A DNA stretch of 64,000 nt, from contig NC_087065.1 of assembly GCF_963678635.1 (NCBI RefSeq), forward strand, positions 41,169,430-41,233,429, read 5' to 3'. The stretch's first letter is position 1. Each line of letters opens with the position of its first letter. The notes beneath the pieces are model-generated. The model was not told the DNA's origin and did no database searches. It saw nothing but the letters and a program-made list of their open reading frames with translations. Positions 11,800 through 22,799 of the stretch are shown piece by piece. The DNA is from Symsagittifera roscoffensis. Lineage: Eukaryota; Xenacoelomorpha; Acoela; Convolutidae. Position numbers and translations under genes: made by a program.

Positions 11800-13189
11800 A
11801 TGCTAAGAGTATCATACTAAGTGGTAAGTAGAGTACTTTGAATTCGGATGTTTGGTATTCTAAACAATTTGTATTCTCATTTATGGATGTGTTATTGAAT
11901 TTTCTAATGTATCTAAGAAGTGTTCTGTTTCCTAGAAATGTGATATCTGCTTTTATGGATTTTGTTTTATAATTGTGCCAAGACTTTAATTGTTTAATGA
12001 CTGGGTCACTGGGTCAAGCTTTTGGTATTTTTGTAGCAGTTCAAGTGTTAAATTCTCTTTATTCGGGAGAAAGGTTTTTTTAATTTTTATTTTTGAGAGA
12101 GGTATGTTATCTAGGGGACCTTGGAGGTTAAAAACTTGATTTAATGTGTTTTTTGAATCGGTAACTGGAGGACCTGATAAAATTATTTTTTATCAGTTAG
12201 ATTTTTTTCTAGTAAAGGGAATAGGTCTGTCCTATACATTTTTTGTCTGATTGGTTCTGGTTGTGTATTGTTTTTGATCCATGATGAATATGGTATCGGT
12301 TTAAAGATAGAGTTTCCTATTAGGTCTACTTTTTAGTGATTATTTTCGCAACCTAAATATAATGGAAAGTGGGGTAAGTTATTTATTTCTGCGTTTTCAA
12401 CGTCAGTTTTCACTGCATATTTGCATTCTAATCGTGGTGATGTTTCGTCTTTTGCAAGAGAAAACTCAATATTCTGTGGTATTTCTACTGTTGTTTTTCT
12501 TGTTATTAATTCAAGTGGTGTATTTTTACTGAGAGTGTGTCTGGTAATGCAGGATTTTTTGCTGCTGTCCAAACTATATGTAGGTTTAAAGACTTCATTA
12601 AAATTAATTGAAATCTTTAAACTTTGTGGTTTGGATTTGATTTTTGTGTAAAAAGAAAATCTATAGGTTTACGGTCTGTAAATAGAACTGTTGGATGTTT
12701 TGATCCAAGTATTAAAAATCAAATCTGTGCGTTTTTAACATAGCTGTGCAACATAGCTGTATAACATAGCTAAGCATTTTTTCATTAGTGTAGAGAGACT
12801 AAGTTCAGCTTGAGTAAATAGACTTGAGTTTGCTGAAATGAGATTCATTTTATCTGTTCCACTGTGTGATTGTAATAATGCTGCACTGATGCCACAATTT
12901 GAGGCGTAGCCTATAGCATAAAATGGTTGGTTTGGATCTGGAATAGTATATGATATTTACTGTGGGGAGTGTTTTCATTTCTTGAATCATTTCTGATGTT
13001 CTGTTGTCATTCAAAATTATTTTGCTGTCTGAGAATGTCATAAAATGTCTTAAATAAAGTTGCTCTTTATAGACGTGTTTACTTAAGAAGTTAGGCATTC
13101 CAGGAAACTCTTGGATTTTCTTTTTATTTGATGGAGGTTGAACTTTTATGATTGTGTCTTTGCAGGATTTTAATGGAGTTATCGTAATT
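11800..13189 (-). pseudogene. RNase H and connection to integrase, element A, broken
   Basis: RNase H removes the RNA strand during reverse transcription. The minus strand shows FPGMPNFLSKHV (about 13,085), then an RNase H core with YASNCGISAALLQ near 12,905, and HPTVLFTDRKP near 12,690. The Leu-Ser-rich linker to integrase follows (starts SSKKSCITRHTLSK, 12,333-12,572). The usual first catalytic Asp of the DAS motif is Tyr. Several frameshifts and stops occur. The linker is also present in C (58,689-59,241), which confirms it as element sequence. The left border of the B segmental duplication falls inside this domain at about 12,922. Confidence 0.7.
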
Positions 13190-14570
13190 TCTTCTATAAT
13201 ATGTCAAAGGAATTTTACACGGTTAGAAAAAAATGTGACTTGTCCGGGGCTGTTTTCATGTTCTCGTTGAGTAGTATTTGATGATATTTTTCTAAGACAA
13301 TAAACATTTCGTCTTTTATTTGTGATTGCATAAGAAAACATCGTCAAAAAATGTGATTGCATTTTTTTGAGTATGAGTGTCGGAAAATTCTACTCATGAA
13401 TGCTGAGAATGCTGCTGGTCCTATGGAGATTCCATAAAAAAGTCTATCAAATTCGTATTGTTGGTTTCCAATAACGAATTGCGTTAAACGTCGCGATTGT
13501 TCATCTAGTGGCATTTGGTTGTATGCACTGTTCATGTCAGCTGTTGTTAAGTATTTTACGTTTATTTTTATGAGAACTACTTGAATTGGTTCTATGGGCC
13601 AATTACATTTAGAATCATCAACGAGGGAATTGACGTATTTTGCGTCTAAACCAATTTTTAATAATTCTCTTTTAGCTAAATTAATAACGGGATTTATGAA
13701 TGTGTTACCTTTTTGTTGTTTTTCAGTTTTTAATGGGGAAATAATTTCATATTGTTCTAGTATGTCTAGTAATCTGTTGAATTTATCTTGCAAGTGAATT
13801 GAGAATATACGTGCTCGTTGTTTTTTGAAAATTGCGTCAGGTTTCAGAGTTAAGGGTAGTAGCGACTTTACTTTTCCATCATCGAATTTAGATGTGGCGT
13901 AAACCATTGGGTAATTTAGTAGCAGTTTGACCAGTTGTTCAAATTTTTTTTGTGAAATTTGAGAGTGTTGAAAATTGAACGTTGTAAGGAACTTTTGTGG
14001 TTCAGTGGTGTATTTTGATATTTGAAATGTTGGTTTAAAATAAGGTGTCTTTGTGAAATAGTCTTTGTTTCTTTTATTATCACTTAATATAATATTTATT
14101 GATAATTCATCATCCAGAATTGTTGATTTACATATATCTAATAGTTTTAAAATATTAGTCACTCTATATGCTATTTTAATTGTGGGAGAAATTGTTGCAT
14201 TAGTTTCACAATTACCTAGAAGTCCTAGAAGGAATGTTTTTTTATATAGAGAATTATTGTATACATGTAAGGAAATTAAATCTGAAGTTGTATTTTTCGT
14301 GTGTTTGCTGGATAAGGTTGTTTCTCGGAAAAATTGATGAATTGGCTTGAATTCAAGGTCTGACATATATAGTTGTTGTTTATTCTGTTTGATGTTATAT
14401 TGATGGACTAGACTTACTGAAAAGTTATATACATATCCTACTAATGGTTTTAAGTATTTTCGTTCTGGGTTATATAAAGGGTAGAATTTGGAGAAAAATG
14501 GTTGTTGTTTTTTTAATCTTTGAAAAAATGTAAGTGATGTGTTTTTCATTCTCATATATTTGTATTTCAT
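13190..14570 (-). pseudogene. reverse transcriptase of element A, broken
   Basis: A 408-residue open frame (13,344-14,570) covers the segment between protease and RT, then RT fingers and palm: FINPVINLAKRE, LTTADMNSAYNQMPLDEQS with the first catalytic Asp, RRLTQFVIGNQQYEF, and LFYGISIGPAAFSAFMS. A one-base loss after IFR shifts the frame just before the catalytic FFDD motif, which lies in another frame at about 13,340. The thumb follows (about 13,190-13,300) with an in-frame TGA where FLGH-type residues are expected. The Met at 14,570 is internal to the polyprotein and not a true start. It is of Ty3/gypsy type. Confidence 0.85.
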
Positions 14571-14990
14571 TTGTATTTTACTGTTTAAAGTTTTAATAGT
14601 GGGAATATATTTAGTAATAAATGTTATTCCAACGATTTCGTGTTTTATATCTGTGATATGGAATGTTTGTTTGAAAGGTTTTGTTAAAAGTTAGTTTATT
14701 CTGTTCTATTGTTCGAGTGGAAAAAGGAATAATTGGATTTTTCCAAAATTAGTCAAACTTGATCCTTATGCTGTAGCTAAAATGCTTGAGGTTTCAGAGG
14801 GTTTTATTTTGGATATAGAGTTTGTATTCCATTCCATTTGGGGATGTTCATCATATCTGATTCTGCTCCCAAGTCTATTAAAAATCAATTTCGAGGTCTG
14901 GTGGTTGAATATCTTTGCTTTTTGGACTTTCTAAAAGATGTGGGATTGTCCAAATTTTTTCTTTGGGTAGTTCTATATTAATTGATGTAT
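14571..14990 (-). pseudogene. retroviral-type aspartic protease of element A, broken
   Basis: Upstream of the RT frame the minus strand encodes PKEKIWTIPHLLESP, QPPDLEIDF and, after a one-base deletion, a protease active-site region near 14,880. The active-site triplet DSG of copies B and C reads DLG here. The conserved KIWTIP stretch just upstream is present in all three copies and marks the start of pol. The protease would cut the gag-pol polyprotein. It is non-functional because of the frameshift and the changed active site. Confidence 0.75.
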
Positions 14991-15203
14991 TCTGATATAT
15001 ATTGTTTGTGCTTGAAATATTTTTAAGTTCTTGTTCAGTATAGTCTGTTATTTTTGAAGAATTATCAGAGGGTTTCGGAAATCACCTTCATTGTTTTGAT
15101 ATTAATTTGATTCTATTGGTATTCATTTTAAATCTGAAGCATGTTTATGAAAGTGTATTTTCTGTTTCGCTCTCATTGTCTGTGGATTCGCATTTTATGT
15201 GAT

Positions 15204-16733
15204 TTAGTTGCAATTCTGTGTTTTCTGTGTTATCAATACCGGGAGGGTCTGATTGCGTTTCTTCATTTGATTGTACTTGGTTAAAATGTCTTTGATGTTT
15301 AGGTGTACTACTTCTATAGTTTTGCTGTGAATTTCGATATTGTGTTTTATTTCTGTGCGATGATTGAGAAAATTTTTATTGTCGATTTTGATAATCTGAA
15401 TTCCTATTCTGCGAATTGTCACGTGATCTATTGACATAGTTATTATAATTTGATCTATTGTTTGAATAGTTTCGTGATCTGTTAATTTGATATTGTCTGT
15501 TCCTATTCTTTGAATTGGTTCTGTTTCTATTATATGAGGAATTTCTAGAACGGTCGTTTGAATAATATCTATTTCGGGAGTTTGAGTCTGAACCGTTTCT
15601 GTAATAATTTGAGTAGTTACTTCTGTTTGAGTTTGATCGTGAATAGTTGTTTCGATATTGATTGTTCTGACTGTTTGATCGACTATATCTATTTTGTGAA
15701 AAATTTCGTGAATTTTTTGGAGAGCTTCCGCGATAGTTATATCTGTAGGGTGATTGTTGTCTAGAGGTTTTATACTTATCAGGAAGTGGTTTTCCTGAAA
15801 TATTGTTACTGTGAATGTTTTTGTTTGGTAGATTTTGGTCTTTTTTCAAGTTTTGATAAAACGATTTGTTTGGTTCTCTAAATTTTGGTGGTTTGTTCTG
15901 ATTGTCTTGTTTTTTTTGTCTACATTCAGCAATGCTATGTTCATATCTACGGCAATAATTATACCATTTTTTGAATGATGGTTTGCTTTTAAAGTTTGAG
16001 TTTTCTCGTAGATTGTTAAAATTTGAGTAATTTTTTCAGCTAATTCAGTGTCAGAGTCATAATTATTATTCATTTGTGAAGTAGTACATTGGATGTTGTT
16101 TACATACTGTAATTTTAAATTATCTGTTTCGTTCAGCTTCATAGTGATTTCGGCTTGTTCTAGTTTATCTATTAGCTTTTTGAAGCCTTTATCGGGTTCT
16201 CGAAATGAAGATGGATGTGATGCTCTCTTTTTTATCGCTATTTTCCGTAATTGTGGTGTTAGAGTCATCATTAGAATTTCTGTCATTTTTGTGTTTTCAT
16301 AGTCATGCGTATTAGGGGTACATGCTTTTCTTACTAATGTTCCAATTCTTACTGCAAATTGTTTAATTGTTTCATTTGGGATATTACAAATTTCATTGCA
16401 AAAGACTCTTTGGTGTTGTTTGTTTCTTTCAGAGTCAAAAATTTTAGAAAATTTCTGAGTGAATCTTTTCCATTTTGATTTAGTATCTAAAGGTAAAACT
16501 GAAAACCGTTTTTGGGCTGCGCCATCAAGTGTGGTTTGGATTAGAGCTATGCGTCTATGTATCCAATTTTGATGAATTGGTGTATTTACTGGTTCAAGTC
16601 CTATGTTTAAAATCAAGTTGGCTGTGACTGCATTTAAATAATTTTCTAGCGAGTGTTCGCGAACTGTTCCTGTGAATACCATTAGTGGCTTATTTGAAGA
16701 AACAGAGGATCCACCCATAAGGTATGGATTCAT
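15204..16733 (-). pseudogene. gag capsid-like domain, zinc knuckle and Asn/Arg/Ser-rich tail, element A
   Basis: The 295-residue frame at 15,846-16,733 begins MNPYLMGGSSVSSNKP and carries a retrotransposon-gag-type capsid domain (FTGTVREHS, DGAAQKRFSVLP, KWKRFTQKF). The zinc knuckle near 15,930-15,975 should read C-X2-C-X4-H-X4-C, but its first Cys is Tyr (WYNYCRR). A one-base shift then leads into the Asn/Arg/Ser/Tyr-rich tail (15,376-15,849) and an acidic end (DPPGIDNTENTEL) near 15,230. Gag forms the particle and binds the RNA. This copy is frameshifted and has lost a zinc ligand. Confidence 0.8.
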
Positions 16734-16759
16734 AGTCGTTTGTAGTCATTCTGCGGCAT

Positions 16760-18526
16760 TTGGTATTCGTGAAAAAAATGCAAGTTGGCTTTTTGCTATT
16801 TCGTGTTGTAGATAATATGGTAATGGGATTTCATTTTGCACTTGAGTTGGTTGGTAGTTTTGTATATTTACTGGGTTTTGTGATTGAAAATTATTATTTC
16901 CTGACGTTGGGTTATGTTTTGTTTGTCGTGTTTGTTCATCTCGTGTATATGGTTCGAAAAGATCTGGTTGATAGAAAAGATCTGGTTGATCAATGTTCCA
17001 TTTATTGTTTTGCTGATTTGTATTCAGTCGTTGATGATTTTGATGAAAGTATTCTTCATCTTCTGCTTAATATGGTTGATTCCTACTATGGTGTTTATTT
17101 GTCATGTTTTTATTTTGTTGAAAAAATGGACAGTTTTCGCTACGGTGTACTGTAGCTCCTGGTTGATCAGCAACAAAATCCAGATCGAGAAGTTTGTTGA
17201 GGTACATTTTGATTTTGTGATGTTAATTGATTTTGACTATTCATGTTGGGGGTTTTGTTGATTTGGATTTTGCAAAAAGTTTATAGTTATGATCTGAGAA
17301 GTTATTTTTTGTCTTTGGACTATTTGTTTATCTTGATATCGTTACTGATTTAAATGTTTGATAGTCCATTTGTGAATTCTTTGGAATAACGGAATGTTTT
17401 ACCGTGGATTGTATAGTTGTTTGTGCAAATGCTGTGTTTTTGGTTTCTTGGAAATGTAAGTGTAGGATGAATAGGGGAAATGCTTTGTTGCGTTGTTGTT
17501 GGCATTGTTTCAACTATTTCTTCATTTTTGAATTGTGATGGAGTTTGAATATCTTGTTGTTTAAGGTTTATTGTTCCGTTTAAACTTTCTTGATCAATAA
17601 ATGTAGAATTGAATCTATTGTTTCCTGTTCTGTCAGTGAATTTTGAAGTGTAGTTTAAAGGTGTTGCATCAATAGTAAGTGGAGTTATTCTACTACAATC
17701 TCTATTGATGAAAACTGCGGCAACTACTTGACTTGATATTTCAGTTGGTATATTATTAAAAATGGATGAGACCATTCAGGGTCCCGAACAAAATCTGTTT
17801 CATCTGCCAATATAGTTTCATCGTCTGAAATTTGTGGTCGAAAACTTTTACTTGCTAGTGATATAAGATCAATCTTATGGACAAAATAATCAATTATAAA
17901 CCATGTTAGTATCTTTTGTAGATCGTATTTAACATTTTGTGATATTTCATTAATAGTGAGGTTTTAACGGATTGTAATTAAAAATTTTGAGAAAATACAT
18001 TTTTCTTGTCTTACAGCCTCATGTCGGGATGTTTGAGTTGGTGAGTCACCTTGTGTTTCTCTTAATTCTAGTATGGATAGATAGCTATAGATGATTGAAA
18101 ATACATCCTTTGTGAATATTGAATTTGCTCTTTGTGAATTTTGGTGTTATATCTTTTTTATGTAATCTGTAGAAATTTTTGAGAATTCAATATCTATATT
18201 GTCTGTTTGTATTTGATGTTTTATGTTATTTGGTTTTGATGCTGCAATTTTGATTGTATATATACCATAATGTGATGTGAGGTTACATGTATGTTTGAGA
18301 TAGTTGTCAAAGATCTGTCATTTTATTTTTAAGTCAGGAAATTCTTGTTTACATGGGCAATTTCCTTTTTTCGAATAGATTTGCAATTAATTTGTAACAA
18401 AATTGTTCTTGTCCTCGGGCGGGATCGTTTTGTGGTTTTATGAAAAAATGGGAGTATCGCGTTATCGTCAAAATTTTCGTTGTACTCGATCATGTTTTGT
18501 ATTGTAAAACTGTATGTGTGTAACAC
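16760..18526 (-). pseudogene. gag N-terminal domain and Gln/Pro/Asn-rich linker, element A
   Basis: The minus-strand frames at 17,350-17,775 (contains TIDATPLNYTSKF) and 18,329-18,526 (starts MLHTYSFTIQNMIEYNE) match the N-terminal part of the open 608-residue gag frame of element C' (59,203-61,029). The region between them and the capsid (about 16,760-17,330) matches the Gln/Pro-rich linker. Several frameshifts and stops separate the pieces. Homology to C gives the identity; no known matrix domain is recognised. Confidence 0.65.
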
Positions 18527-18935
18527 TCAATATGTCTTATTGGTTGATTCCAATTATATAGACGTATTAGTTTAATGATATATGACTTTTTTATTTTGCG
18601 TTTTCCTTTTTTGATGATGGTGCTGTGGCTTCTGAATCGGAAAAAATGTTTGGTCGTCTATCGCGTTAATTTTTTTCATCGAGTCTTTTAAACCTTGAAG
18701 TTCCTATATTGCTTGTGTTTCTGAATCAAAGACTGCGTTTCTTCGTTTTGTAAATCGTCTTTATATAATCATAAATTGTTTTTGTTTTGATATGATTGTT
18801 TTTTTCGGGTTGGTCTTTTTGATCTAATATTTCCTTTTTTTGTCTGTGTGGTGTGATTACAAGGTCATATTTTTCGTTTTTAATTAAGCAATTGTGGAGT
18901 ACTGTTTGTTTGTTTCCTAGATTATCTCTTGACAT
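18490..18935 (-). pseudogene. ORF1 of element A, inner duplicate
   Basis: It opens at 18,935 (the Met before SRDNLGNKQTVLHNC) and keeps KYDLVITPH, as in C ORF1 (52,752). It then runs out of frame. The downstream DAIDDQ/FSDSEATAPS-like part and YNWNQPIRHIE lie in other frames near 18,500-18,660. Small insertions in A runs explain the shifts. See C ORF1 for the better-preserved copy. Confidence 0.6.
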
Positions 18936-19244
18936 AGGTGTTAGAGTGATGGTTGCAAAATCCAGGGGTTAGATTTTTTTATTTCCTTAAATGTTAGTTC
19001 TTACGATTTTTGTGGGGTTATCCTAATCGTGGGTCATATGTTGCCGAGTGTAGACAGGTTTGAAAAAGAGAGAGAGTATAGCGATTCGTTAGAAAGAATT
19101 TGTTTACATGGGCTATTTCCTTTTTTCGAATAGATTTGCAATTAATTTGTAACAAAATTGTTCTTGTCCTCGGGCGGGATCGTTTTGTGGTATATGAAAA
19201 ATGGGAGTATTGCGTTATCGTCGAAATTTTCGTTGTACTCGATC

Positions 19245-19686
19245 ATGTTTTGTATTGTAAAACTGTATGTGTGTAACACTCAATATGTCTTATTGGTTGA
19301 TTCCAATTATATAGACGTATTAGTTTAATGATATATGACTTTTTATTTTGCGTTTTCCTTTCATTGATGATGGTGCTGTGGCTTCTGAATCGGAAAAAAT
19401 GTTTGGTCGTCTATCGCGTTAATTTTTTTCATCGAGTCTTTTAAACCTTGAAGTTCCTATATTGCTTTTTTTTCTGATTCAGAGACTGCGTTTCTTCGTT
19501 TTGTAAATCGTCTTTTTATATATTGTTTTTGTTTTGATACGATTGTCTTTTTACTTGTTTGTCTTTTTGATCTAATATTTCCTTTTTTAGTCTGTGTGGT
19601 GTGATTACAAGGTCGTATTTTTTGTTTTTAATTAAACAATTATGTAATACGATTGTTTGTTTGCTACCTAGATTATCTCTTGACAT
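19245..19686 (-). pseudogene. ORF1 of element A, outer duplicate
   Basis: The Met codon is at 19,684-19,686, followed by SRDNLGSKQTIVLHNC and KYDLVITPH. A stop follows after about 50 codons because of an A-run length change, and the rest (YNWNQPIRHIE and the FSDSE part) is in another frame. It lies 5' of the inner copy within the 754-base duplication. Confidence 0.6.
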
Positions 19687-20228
19687 AAGGTTTAGGACGA
19701 TGGATGCAAAATTTGAGGGTTAGATTTTTTTATTTCCTAAACTGTTAGTCCTTGGTGTTTTTGTGTGGTTTTCGTGGTGAAATGTCAGTGGTAGATTGTC
19801 GAGGTTGACGGGTTAGAGAGAGAGAGTATGTTAATTCGTGAGAATGATTTTTTTCTCTCGTGATTAAGTTTTAATTTATGAATTTTTCGTCTTAATCTTA
19901 CCTAGGGGTTGTGATTTTAAGATCGAGGGTTGGAGAATAGTTAATCAATCCACAGGGTTTAGGTATAATAAGAACAAAAGTAGATCGTTAGATACTATTT
20001 TATGACTTACTAATTTGTTAAGGGTTTTAGCCTTGGTCATCTAAGGGGAAGGGCTCAAGTGATGGATGAGTAACCGAAGTTGTTCACTGTTTAGCTTAAT
20101 TTAAATGGTTGGTTTTTTCCAAATTTCTTTTAGTCCTGGGTCGTTGATAAGGGTTGGGTAGTGAATCGAGGTTGGAGGTCGTAAGACATTTTAAAAAATG
20201 GAAATGGAAGAACAAAATTGTTCTGGTT

Positions 20229-20334
20229 GATCCAAGGAAAGCCTTGATGATCAATAATAAAATAATTTAATTTTAGGTTTAATTTAAAATGAAAGATCTA
20301 AGGGAGTATTAAAAACAAGGATAAGCCTTGATAA
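20229..20334 (-). promoter_or_regulatory. leader hairpin repeats, element A
   Basis: Two copies of a hairpin-forming sequence with core CAAGGCT-TTCCTTG on the element strand lie at 20,229-20,252 and 20,316-20,334. They sit between the primer site and ORF1, where retroelement packaging or translation signals usually lie. The same motif repeats in the leaders of B and C. Confidence 0.5.
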
Positions 20335-20664
20335 TTTTTAATTTAAATTTTTGAGATGAAGAAAATTTAGAAGTTAATGTTTTGATGAGATTAGTTTCTT
20401 GAATTGCTGCTGTGATGTTTTAGGTGATGAAGCTGGTATAAGAAAAATCAGTTAATTTTTGAAACTAACAAGGATTTTTAAACTACCTAATTTTTGTTTT
20501 TTGTATTTCATATATTATTTATTTAAAAAAATTTTTTACTGCCGATTTTTTGGGGGAACGACTTGTCTTCTTTTTATCAGTCGTTTTTAGTCTGTGTTGT
20601 GTTCTTATTATCAGATAGTAGGTTTACCACCAATAAGGTTGCTGAAGGATTAGTTCAAATTTCA

Positions 20665-20863
20665 TGTCAGTAAATGAGAAATTAAATTTACTACATAAAT
20701 AGTTTTAAATACAAAAGTTTGTTCCGGTTTCCGTCGTACTATCATGTAGCAGAGTGGTCCGATTCCTGAGTATCTTTCGCGCCACGATCTGGGTCTTCTT
20801 TCAATACCTGGTATTTCTGTTTTTTTTTTGGAAAAATTGGCGTAATTTTATTGAGACGTAGAG
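20665..20863 (-). pseudogene. ORF0 of element A, start codon lost
   Basis: This matches copy B ORF0 (30,382-30,582) and C ORF0 (51,850-52,083). Here the Met codon before SLRLNKI reads CTG and a run of ten T (A on the element strand) near 20,820 shifts the frame. The peptide CYMIVRRKPEQTFVF-like region is still visible at about 20,705-20,750. Confidence 0.5.
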
Positions 20864-20974
20864 ACAGTTTTTTGAATTATCTTTTCCGTCTAAAATTTGT
20901 GCAATTTTCCAAATGTCTAATTCTAAATTTTTTTTTCTAAATCTAAGTAAGTTAAGGTCTTGTTTGCGACTTTT

Positions 20975-20984
20975 GGTCGCACCA
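20975..20984 (-). promoter_or_regulatory. primer-binding site, element A
   Basis: TGGTGCGACC on the element strand starts two bases after the LTR end. It would pair with a tRNA ending GGTCGCACCA. The tRNA is not identified. The same ten bases occur at the same place in B and C. Confidence 0.75.
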
Positions 20985-20986
20985 GA

Positions 20987-21364
20987 TGAGTTATGTACTA
21001 TCGACTGTACTCATAGAAAAACTTCAGATAAGATACACCGTCTGCTCGTCACGCTATCTTATTTTCGGCCGCATAGATTCGTGCAACTTCTTAGTCTAAT
21101 ACCAATCCTAATCTTACTCTTATATCTCCTAGTCTCAATAGATCTAGTGTATGCTGGTTTATGCGAGTTAGTTCCAGAATGAGAACAACTGTATTCTAAG
21201 TTTTATTCAAAATGTTCTGGTGCGGAAACTATAAGTAGTTTCACCACTTACAAATAAGTGAAAATGTTAGAGATGGAATATGATTGGTTAGTTATAAATA
21301 TTTTGTAGTGATATTCCATCATCAATATAATTGGTCTATAAATGCTAGTTTAGAACTGGTTCCA
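20987..21364 (-). repeat. 5' LTR of element A
   Basis: 378 bases, TGGAACC...AACTCA on the element strand, followed outside by ATGA. It contains a CCAAT-like block (21,271-21,291) shared by all four LTRs and a palindrome at 21,220-21,247. It differs from LTR B at only about 14 sites by eye, but from its partner 3' LTR at roughly 40. Confidence 0.85.
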
Positions 21365-21695
21365 ATGAGCTCGTTTCAAAAATCTGCGACACAGCTCTGC
21401 TAAGAGTTGTCGTCACATAACCTCTGTTCTCAGCAAAAATCATACTCACTGGAGGCAAAAACTCTTTAAAACTTTTCTATTGTAATACCTACTCGGTCGA
21501 ATTTGGAATAAGAAGCAAAAAACTTTTCAACCTATTTCACTGAGAATATTTATGAAAACTATAAGTTTCGTCGAATTACCGCAAAGTTTTTAAGGCCATA
21601 TATATCACTTCGCCCATTTAGATTACCTTTTTTGGTAATTTTTGTTGACAGAAATTATATTCAAAAACAGGCACCAAAATATACATAGTTCCTTT

Positions 21696-21998
21696 CAGGG
21701 CGGATTTAGGGGAAAAGGGAGCTTGGGCGCCCTCTTCAAGTCTTCGACCCCTGCCGACCCAAAGTGTGCCCCCTTGAAATATTTTGAATTATCCAATTTT
21801 GGCTGACGGACCCTAAAACTTTTTCAAAGATGCCTTCGACGCGCCAATATATACTAATTTTCAGGGGGAGCGTGTGCCGAAAAAACACGTCAAAAATTGC
21901 CTCAATACGCCTAGAAATTTCCTAAAAGGACAACTCTTTGGGTCGGCAGGGGTTCGAATCCCTGAGGAGGGTCTTCCCCGCCCCTCAATCTGCTGGTG
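21696..21998. mobile_element. MITE with long inverted repeats, copy in unit 1
   Basis: It starts CAGGGCGGATTTAGG. About 45 bases in from each end lie matching arms, 21,743-21,764 and 21,936-21,958, which pair over 22-23 bases with one inserted base. The outer 40 bases also match imperfectly in inverted order, giving terminal repeats of about 65 bases. There is no coding capacity. The CAGGG start resembles hAT-type ends, but no clear 8-base target duplication is seen. The right arm contains ggttcgaatcc, a chance match to a Pol III B box. Confidence 0.6.
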
Positions 21999-22143
21999 AC
22001 GCGTAAAAACTTTTCTTAAAACAATTATTTGTCAACAGCCAAATAATGCTGGATTTATCCTTTCAAATTAATACTTTCTGCCACCATTTTTCTGATTTCG
22101 AATCTTTGTCTGATTGTTGATAAAACCACGCCTTCATTTTGAG

Positions 22144-22432
22144 CAGTAGCATGCCGAGGGTGGGGGGGGGGGTGGAGACGGTGACCGCTCCCTTAACCCC
22201 TCTTCCTCTAAAAACGTGTTTTTTGGCCTAGAAAGGTCTTTTTTGGCCTGTTTTTTGAAAAATTTGACTGCGGCGCAAACAATTTCTGACTAAATGGGGT
22301 CCTTATAGGATTTTCGGAGAGTTCGGAAAATCTAATTGATCGACCTAAAAAAAGTCCGCAAAATTTTCTATTTTATTTTTTGAAAAACTGCTCCCTCCCC
22401 TAGAAAAAACCGCCCACTGCAGCTCGCCACTG
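22144..22432. mobile_element. hAT-like MITE, copy in unit 1
   Basis: The 289-base element starts CAGTAGCATGCCGAGGG and ends with the reverse complement of CAGTGGCGAGCTGCAG. It is flanked by attttgag (22,136-22,143) and gtttttag (22,433-22,440). The sister copy has gttttgag on the right, so the original 8-base target duplication was very likely NTTTTGAG. CAGTG-type ends and an 8-base target duplication are features of hAT transposons. It holds G-rich and A/T-rich filler only. Confidence 0.75.
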
Positions 22433-22799
22433 GTTTTTAGCTATTCAATTACAAAAGTCAATTTACCGTTTTGGAATGGTTCTAATTGCGGACTTTTTTA
22501 CAATCTAAATCATCCTACAATTGTTTGCCTTTGGTTGGGGCTCTTCTAATCAGTTAACTATTTCTACTTACAACCTTCTCCAGTAGCTTGAAAAAAAAAA
22601 TTAAATTTTTTTGTCATTTTTTTTTCAAAGGGTTTGCATTTTTTATGGCATTATTTAATTTTTGAGTTAACTGCACACCAACTAAGTAGTTCATTTGAAA
22701 TCTGAAGTTTTCAGAGGAAAAAATGAATCCTCCAATGATGATCACAAACTAGTTTATGGTAATCATTCATCTGAACTTAATCACTTTTATTAGTTTTAG

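Larger units (their letters stand above)
18350..19840 (-). repeat. internal tandem duplication over ORF1 and gag start, element A
   Basis: The sequence from tttacatgggc at about 18,350 recurs at about 19,105, about 754 bases on, and both copies run through ORF1. Copy B has this segment once, so the duplication happened in A after the A/B duplication, or B lost it. Confidence 0.85.
440..21364 (-). mobile_element. element A: full-length, envelope-bearing Ty3/gypsy-like LTR element (decayed)
   Basis: Seen directly: related 378-bp repeats at 440-817 and 20,987-21,364, both starting TG and ending CA on the element strand, and both flanked outside by ATGA (436-439 and 21,365-21,368). A TGG-starting primer site lies two bases inside the 5' LTR. 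Between them, in order on the minus strand, are ORF0, ORF1, gag, protease, reverse transcriptase, RNase H, integrase and an envelope-like gene. The gene order protease-RT-RNase H-integrase is that of Ty3/gypsy elements, and a 3' envelope matches errantivirus-like members. At about 20.9 kb it is far longer than usual. Part of this is an internal 0.75-kb duplication (18.35-19.84 kb) and a 1.1-kb triplication (2.4-5.7 kb). The LTRs differ at roughly one site in nine by eye, so the insertion is old. No gene is intact. A nested insertion in the 3' third cannot be excluded. Confidence 0.75.

Noticed and set aside
21940-21975. tRNA-like T-arm with a perfect B box (ggttcgaatcc)
   Set aside because: No A box, anticodon arm or acceptor stem. 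It lies in a MITE inverted arm, and the sister copy has a changed B box.
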